A stretch of 64,000 nt of DNA from Paraburkholderia sp. Ac-20340 (GTDB lineage: Bacteria; Pseudomonadota; Gammaproteobacteria; Burkholderiales; Burkholderiaceae). The number at the start of each line of letters is the position of its first letter. The first letter of the stretch is position 1. The stretch lies in contig NZ_JAAGPR010000004.1 in assembly GCF_017104965.1 (NCBI RefSeq), positions 186,001 through 250,000 of the forward strand. Direction: 5' to 3'. The notes below the pieces were generated by a model, which did not search any database, was not told where the DNA came from, and saw only the letters and a list, made by a program, of their open reading frames with translations. Made by a program: the position numbers and the translations under genes. Below, piece by piece: positions 59,921 through 64,000 of the stretch.

Positions 59921-61335
59921 ACGCTCGCAACGACATCGATCCGCACGCACAACACGCACACACCATCGCGCAGCAACTGGCCGCCTTCACGACCTCGCTC
60001 GACATCGACGACGTGCCCGCCGCCGTGCGCGAACGCGCGAAGCATCTGATGCTCGACAGCATCGGCCTCGCCTGCGCCACGATCGACCTGCCCTACGCCA
60101 CGTCCACGCTCGCCGCGATGCAGGAACTCGGCGATGGCAGCGCCACCGTGTTCGGCTACGCGCCAAAGCTCGCGCTGCGCGACGCCATGCTGCTCAACGG
60201 CCTGTTGATTCATAGCCTCGATTTCGACGATACCCACGCACGCGGCGTGATTCATTCGACCGCCAGCGCGCTGCCCGTCGCGTTCAATCTGGCCGAGCGC
60301 GAAAACGCCAGCGGCGCCGCTCTGCTCGCGGCCTATCTCTGCGCCATGGAAGTGTCGACGCGTGTGGGCGCCGCCGCGAAAAGCGGCTTCCACAACACGG
60401 GCTTCCATCCGACCGGGCTCGTGGCGGCGTTCGGTTGTGCGCTGGGCGCGGCGCGTCTGCTCGGCTTGTCGCAGGAACAGGCGCAGCACGCCCAGGGCAT
60501 TGCGTTGTCGATGGCCTCGGGCAGCCTGGAGTTTCTGCAGGACGGCGCGTGGACCAAGCGTCTGCATCCCGGTTGGGCCGCGGTCGCGGGCACCACGGCG
60601 GCGACGCTCGCGAAGCACGGTTATATCGGCCCGGGTGCGCCGTACGAAGGCCGCTTCGGTCTGTACTCGCTCTACATGAAAACGCCGCTGGGCGCCGACG
60701 ATCTCGCGCTCGCTACGGCGGGCCTCGGCGAGACGTGGGAAATCGACGGCGTTGCGCTCAAGCCGATTCCGGCCTGCCATTTCACGCATGCCTCTTCGGA
60801 TGCGGCCATCGCCCTGCATCGCGCGCACGGACTGGCGGCCAGCGAGATCGAGCGCGTGGTGGTGCGCGTGCCCGGCCCGACCATTCCGATCATCTGCGAG
60901 CCGGTGGAAAACAAGCAGAAACCGTCGAACAGCTACGACGCGCAGTTCAGCATTCCGTACATCGTCGCGACCGGTCTGCTGCACGGCCGCTTCACGCTCG
61001 ACGATCTCGACCCCGCCGCGCTCGCCGACGAAGCCGTGCGCGCCCTCGCCGCCCGCGTCACGCACGAAGCCGATCCCGAGACCACTTTCCCGCAGCACTA
61101 CACGGGCGAAGTGACGATCCACACGCGTGACGGGCGCACGCTCACGCACCGCGAAGCCGTCAATCGCGGCAGCGCCGACCGGCCGCTCAGCAACGACGAT
61201 ATCGTCGCGAAGTTCTACGACAACGCGCAGCGCAAGGTGTCGCGCGACGCGGCGGCGCGCATCTGCGAAGCGGTGCTCTCGCTCGAACGCCTGAGCGCGC
61301 GCGAACTCGCACAGGTGCTGGGCGCGGCCCGCTGA
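59917..61335 (+). CDS. MmgE/PrpD-family protein
   Basis: 472 aa from ATG 59917 (GGGAG, 7-base spacing); the much longer open frame upstream is a shadow of the MFS gene. Characteristic blocks: DSIGLACATIDLPYA, LNGLLIHSLDFDDTHARGVIHSTASALPVAF, GFHPTGLVAAFGCALGAARLLGL and FLQDGAWTKRLHPGWAA. The family includes 2-methylcitrate dehydratase, cis-aconitate decarboxylase and iminodisuccinate epimerase. Here, with a CoA-transferase and MaoC hydratase, it may act on a branched or unsaturated di- or tricarboxylate. The exact reaction is not deducible. Confidence 0.92.
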   Translation: MNARNDIDPHAQHAHTIAQQLAAFTTSLDIDDVPAAVRERAKHLMLDSIGLACATIDLPYATSTLAAMQELGDGSATVFGYAPKLALRDAMLLNGLLIHSLDFDDTHARGVIHSTASALPVAFNLAERENASGAALLAAYLCAMEVSTRVGAAAKSGFHNTGFHPTGLVAAFGCALGAARLLGLSQEQAQHAQGIALSMASGSLEFLQDGAWTKRLHPGWAAVAGTTAATLAKHGYIGPGAPYEGRFGLYSLYMKTPLGADDLALATAGLGETWEIDGVALKPIPACHFTHASSDAAIALHRAHGLAASEIERVVVRVPGPTIPIICEPVENKQKPSNSYDAQFSIPYIVATGLLHGRFTLDDLDPAALADEAVRALAARVTHEADPETTFPQHYTGEVTIHTRDGRTLTHREAVNRGSADRPLSNDDIVAKFYDNAQRKVSRDAAARICEAVLSLERLSARELAQVLGAAR

Positions 61336-61404
61336 ATCGGCACTGAATCCAATACCCGCACGCACACGTTGCGTGCACAACGAAACGACTGACCAGGAGT
61401 GACG

Positions 61405-62589
61405 ATGGCTACGATCGACGCCGATCATCAACAGGACGCCGGCGACTACGCCGAGAACGAAACGCTGATTCTCGACATGCTGGACCGCTTTCTCAAGACG
61501 GAAGTGAAACCGTATGTGCACGACCTCGATGCGAAGGACGAATACCCGCACGAGATCGTCGAAAAGATGAAGGAGATGGGCCTGTTCGGCTGTCTCATCG
61601 GCACCGAATATGGCGGGCTCGGGCTGTCCACGTCCACCTACGCGAAGATCGTCGATCGTATTTCGGCGGTGTGGATGTCGGTGAGCGGCATCATCAATTC
61701 GCATCTGATCATGGCGATGACGATCCAGCGCAACGGCACGGAGGCGCAAAAGCGCGAGTTCCTGCCGCGCATGGCGACGGGCGAACTGCGCGGCGGCATT
61801 GGCCTGACCGAGCCGGATTGCGGCACCGACCTGCAGGCGATCCGCACGGTGGCGAAGCGCGACGGCGATCACTACATCGTGAACGGCAGCAAGACGTGGA
61901 TCACCAACAGCAAGTACGGCAACCTGCTCGCGCTGCTGGTCAAGACCGACCCGGATGCGCAGCCGCGCCACAAGGGCATGAGTCTGCTGATCGTCGAAAA
62001 AGGTCCGGGCTTCGAGGTGAGCCGCCAGCTGGAAAAGCTCGGCTACAAAGGCATCGACACTTGCGAGCTGAACTTCACGAACTTCCGCGTGCCGGTTTCG
62101 CGCGTGATCGGCGGCGAAGAAGGCCTTGGCCTCAAGCAGATTCTGAGCGGGCTCGAACTGGGCCGCATCAACGTGGCGGCGCGCGGCGTGGGCGTGGCGC
62201 AGGCGGCGCTCGACGAAGCCGTGGCGTATTCGCAGCAGCGTAAAACCTTTGGCAAGCCGATCTGCGAGCACCAGGCCATCGCGCTCAAGCTCGGCGAAAT
62301 GGCCACGCGCGTGGAAGCCGCGCGCCTGCTCACCGATTCCGCCGCGCGCGCCTACGACAAGGGCCTGCGTTGCGACATGGAAGCCGGCATGGCGAAGTAT
62401 TTCGCCACCGAGGCCGCGGTGGAAAACAGCATGGAAGCCATGCGCATTCACGGTGCGTACGGTTATTCGAAGGAATACAACGTCGAGCGGCTGTATCGCG
62501 ATGCGCCGCTTCTGACCATCGGCGAAGGCACCAACGAGATGCAACGCCTGATCATCGCGAAGATGCTGATTGCGAGGAACCCTGCATGA
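61405..62589 (+). CDS. Acyl-CoA dehydrogenase
   Basis: 394 aa from ATG 61405 (AGGAG, 5-base spacing); a GTG two codons earlier is less likely. FAD-binding blocks GGIGLTEPDCGTDLQAIRT and YIVNGSKTWITNSKYG, and ALKLGEMATRVEAARLL in the C-terminal helices. IGEGTNEMQ carries the catalytic-base Glu in its usual (EGT) place. HGAYGYSKEYNVERLYRD is typical of short-chain and glutaryl-type dehydrogenases. It should introduce a double bond into the CoA thioester made by the neighbouring CoA-transferase, giving a substrate for MaoC. Its stop overlaps the next start (ATGA). Confidence 0.94.
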   Translation: MATIDADHQQDAGDYAENETLILDMLDRFLKTEVKPYVHDLDAKDEYPHEIVEKMKEMGLFGCLIGTEYGGLGLSTSTYAKIVDRISAVWMSVSGIINSHLIMAMTIQRNGTEAQKREFLPRMATGELRGGIGLTEPDCGTDLQAIRTVAKRDGDHYIVNGSKTWITNSKYGNLLALLVKTDPDAQPRHKGMSLLIVEKGPGFEVSRQLEKLGYKGIDTCELNFTNFRVPVSRVIGGEEGLGLKQILSGLELGRINVAARGVGVAQAALDEAVAYSQQRKTFGKPICEHQAIALKLGEMATRVEAARLLTDSAARAYDKGLRCDMEAGMAKYFATEAAVENSMEAMRIHGAYGYSKEYNVERLYRDAPLLTIGEGTNEMQRLIIAKMLIARNPA

Positions 62590-63776
62590 GCCTGCCCCTT
62601 TCCGGCGTACGCATCGTCGCCATCGAACAATACGGCGCGGGCCCGTTCGCCACGCAACATCTGGCCGATCTCGGCGCGGAAGTCATCAAGATCGAGAATT
62701 TCCGCGAAGGCGGCGATGTGGGCCGCGCGGTCGGGCCGCACTTCTTCGGCGAAGGCGACAGCCATTTTTTCGAGGCCTTCAACCGCAACAAGAGCAGCCT
62801 AACGCTCGATCTGAAAAAGCCCGAAGGACGCGAGGTGCTGCACGATCTCGTGCGCACCGCCGACGCGGTGTTCAACAACCTGCGCGGCGACCTGCCCGTG
62901 AAGCTCGGCCTCACCTACGAGCAGTTGAAAGCAGCCAATCCGGCCATCGTCTGCGCGCATCTTTCGGCGTATGGACGCACCGGCAGCCGCGCGTCGTGGC
63001 CTGGCTACGATTATCTGATGCAGGCGGAAGCCGGCTATCTTTCGGTGACGGGCGAACCCGACGCGCCGCCCGCGCGCTTCGGCCTGTCGATCATCGACCT
63101 GATGACGGGCACCACCGCTGCCATGGCGCTGCTCGCGGGTCTCGTGCAGGCGCGCGCGACGGGCGTGGGCCGCGACCTCGACACGAGTCTGTTCGACGTC
63201 GCGCTGCATAACCTCGCCTACGTGGGCACGTGGTATCTGAACGGCGGCACGGTGACGGGGCGCGACCGCCGCTCGGCGCATCCTTCGCTCACGCCAAGCC
63301 AGTTGTACAAGACCAAGGACGGCTGGATCTTCCTCATGTGCAACAAGGAAAAGTTCTGGGGCGTGCTGGCCGAGGCGCTCGACCGTCCTTCGTGGATCAC
63401 CGACGAGCGCTTCTGCAACTTCAAGGCGCGGCTCGCGAACCGCGATCTGGTCGAGCAGGAACTCGACGCGGCGCTCTCGCGCGCGACCACGGCCGAATGG
63501 CTCGAACGCCTGGGCGGCCGCGTGCCCGCCGCGCCGGTCTACGATATCCAGCAGGCGCTCGACAGTCCGTTCGTGGCCGAGCGCCAGAACGTGGTCGAAG
63601 CGGAGCATCCGCGCTTTGGCAAGATTCGCGGCGTGGCGGCGCCGGTGCGCGTGGACGAGCCGCTGCCGGCGCGGGCCGCGCCCGATCTGGGTCAGGACAA
63701 CGCCAGACTCTTCGCCGAACTCGGTTACGATGCTGAACGAGTCGCCGCCCTGCGCGAGAGCGGTGTCGTGCAATGA
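62586..63776 (+). CDS. CaiB/BaiF-family CoA-transferase
   Basis: 396 aa. Family III CoA-transferase: LSGVRIVAIEQYGAGPFATQHLADLGAEVIKIE-type start, NRNKSSLTLDLKKPEGR, and the catalytic Asp in LSIIDLMTGT. YLKTKDGWIFLMC-like and late domain blocks are complete. It moves CoA from a donor such as succinyl-CoA or acetyl-CoA to a carboxylic acid. It overlaps both neighbours by 4 bases, so dehydrogenase, transferase and regulator are made together. The acid is probably the one imported by the MFS carrier. Confidence 0.93.
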   Translation: MSLPLSGVRIVAIEQYGAGPFATQHLADLGAEVIKIENFREGGDVGRAVGPHFFGEGDSHFFEAFNRNKSSLTLDLKKPEGREVLHDLVRTADAVFNNLRGDLPVKLGLTYEQLKAANPAIVCAHLSAYGRTGSRASWPGYDYLMQAEAGYLSVTGEPDAPPARFGLSIIDLMTGTTAAMALLAGLVQARATGVGRDLDTSLFDVALHNLAYVGTWYLNGGTVTGRDRRSAHPSLTPSQLYKTKDGWIFLMCNKEKFWGVLAEALDRPSWITDERFCNFKARLANRDLVEQELDAALSRATTAEWLERLGGRVPAAPVYDIQQALDSPFVAERQNVVEAEHPRFGKIRGVAAPVRVDEPLPARAAPDLGQDNARLFAELGYDAERVAALRESGVVQ

Positions 63777-64000
63777 CCTTGCAGGCAACGCACGACGCGG
63801 CGCGACAGGCGACTCCGTTTGTCAATCTCTCTTCGTGCGTGCAAAAGATGGTTAATGTGCTCGGTCAGCAGCCACGCTATATGCAGTTGGCGCAGACGCT
63901 CATCAACGAAATACAGGGTGGGCGCTTTCCCGTGGGGTCCACCATTCCCACCGAATTCGAACTGTGCGAGCAGTTTGGCGCGAGTCGTTCGACCGTGCGC
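63773..64000 (+). CDS. GntR-family regulator (partial, cut by window end)
   Basis: First 76 codons only. After a 30-residue leader, PRYMQLAQTLINEIQGGRFPVGSTIPTEFELCEQFGASRSTVR is a textbook GntR winged-HTH (HutC-like) start, so the C-terminal part is likely a UTRA domain. The ATG overlaps the CoA-transferase stop by 4 bases. It is the last known gene of the operon and probably represses it through the inverted repeat at 57851-57868. A later in-frame ATG (codon 26) could also serve as the start. Confidence 0.9.
   Translation, partial: MTLQATHDAARQATPFVNLSSCVQKMVNVLGQQPRYMQLAQTLINEIQGGRFPVGSTIPTEFELCEQFGASRSTVR

Overview
The window looks like an accessory-rich stretch of a Burkholderiaceae replicon (Paraburkholderia, Caballeronia or Burkholderia). 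The pointers are high GC, a two-partner-secretion exoprotein with an extended signal peptide, a Burkholderia-type trimeric porin, a T6SS effector of the BTH_I2691/VasX type, and many LysR, IclR and GntR-controlled catabolic operons. This is inferred from protein character; no database search was possible.

Left part (1-15 kb). A giant secreted exoprotein gene (tpsA-like, about 3190 aa, 29 YDG/MBG modules) is followed by an operon of a Cys-type sulfatase, a HAD-type lipoprotein phosphatase, an anaerobic sulfatase-maturating radical SAM enzyme and a DUF1622 membrane protein. Both units carry a -24/-12 (sigma-54-like) element upstream in the correct orientation.

15-22.3 kb. First T6SS cargo cluster: vgrG, DUF4123 adaptor, VasX/BTH_I2691-type membrane effector, DUF6708 membrane protein (probable immunity). 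Its GC is visibly lower than that of the flanks and it is bordered by an AT-rich gap.

23-32 kb. Aromatic-acid and efflux region: UbiX-type flavin prenyltransferase, a YhbP-like protein, an IclR regulator divergent from an emrB-emrA-outer-membrane-factor pump, a porin and a FUSC-family exporter.

32-39 kb. A tight minus-strand operon headed by a LysR regulator: Fe(II)/2OG oxygenase, alpha/beta hydrolase, BMP-type binding protein, a Rieske-less ring-oxygenase-type catalytic subunit, a Rieske-ferredoxin fusion and a GST-like protein. The last three mirror the NdmC/NdmD/NdmE N-demethylase architecture of caffeine degraders, but the reductase domain is absent. This is the most unusual enzyme system in the window.

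39-48 kb. Second T6SS cluster: vgrG, a peptidoglycan-hydrolase-like effector (degenerate M23 plus GH19-like), and four tandem paralogous periplasmic immunity-type genes. Each extra copy is preceded by a decayed copy of the effector's 3' end, and the copies alternate between two N-terminal types (A-B-A-B). Beyond vgrG lies a broken phzF-like gene.

48-64 kb. An MFS-SDR-TIM barrel-amidohydrolase-GST operon divergent from a LysR gene; an SRPBCC protein; a PAS4-GGDEF-EAL signalling protein; and an operon for CoA-dependent acid breakdown (MaoC, MFS, MmgE/PrpD, acyl-CoA dehydrogenase, CaiB/BaiF CoA-transferase, GntR regulator cut by the window edge). A perfect 7-bp inverted repeat sits on the -10 box of that operon's promoter.
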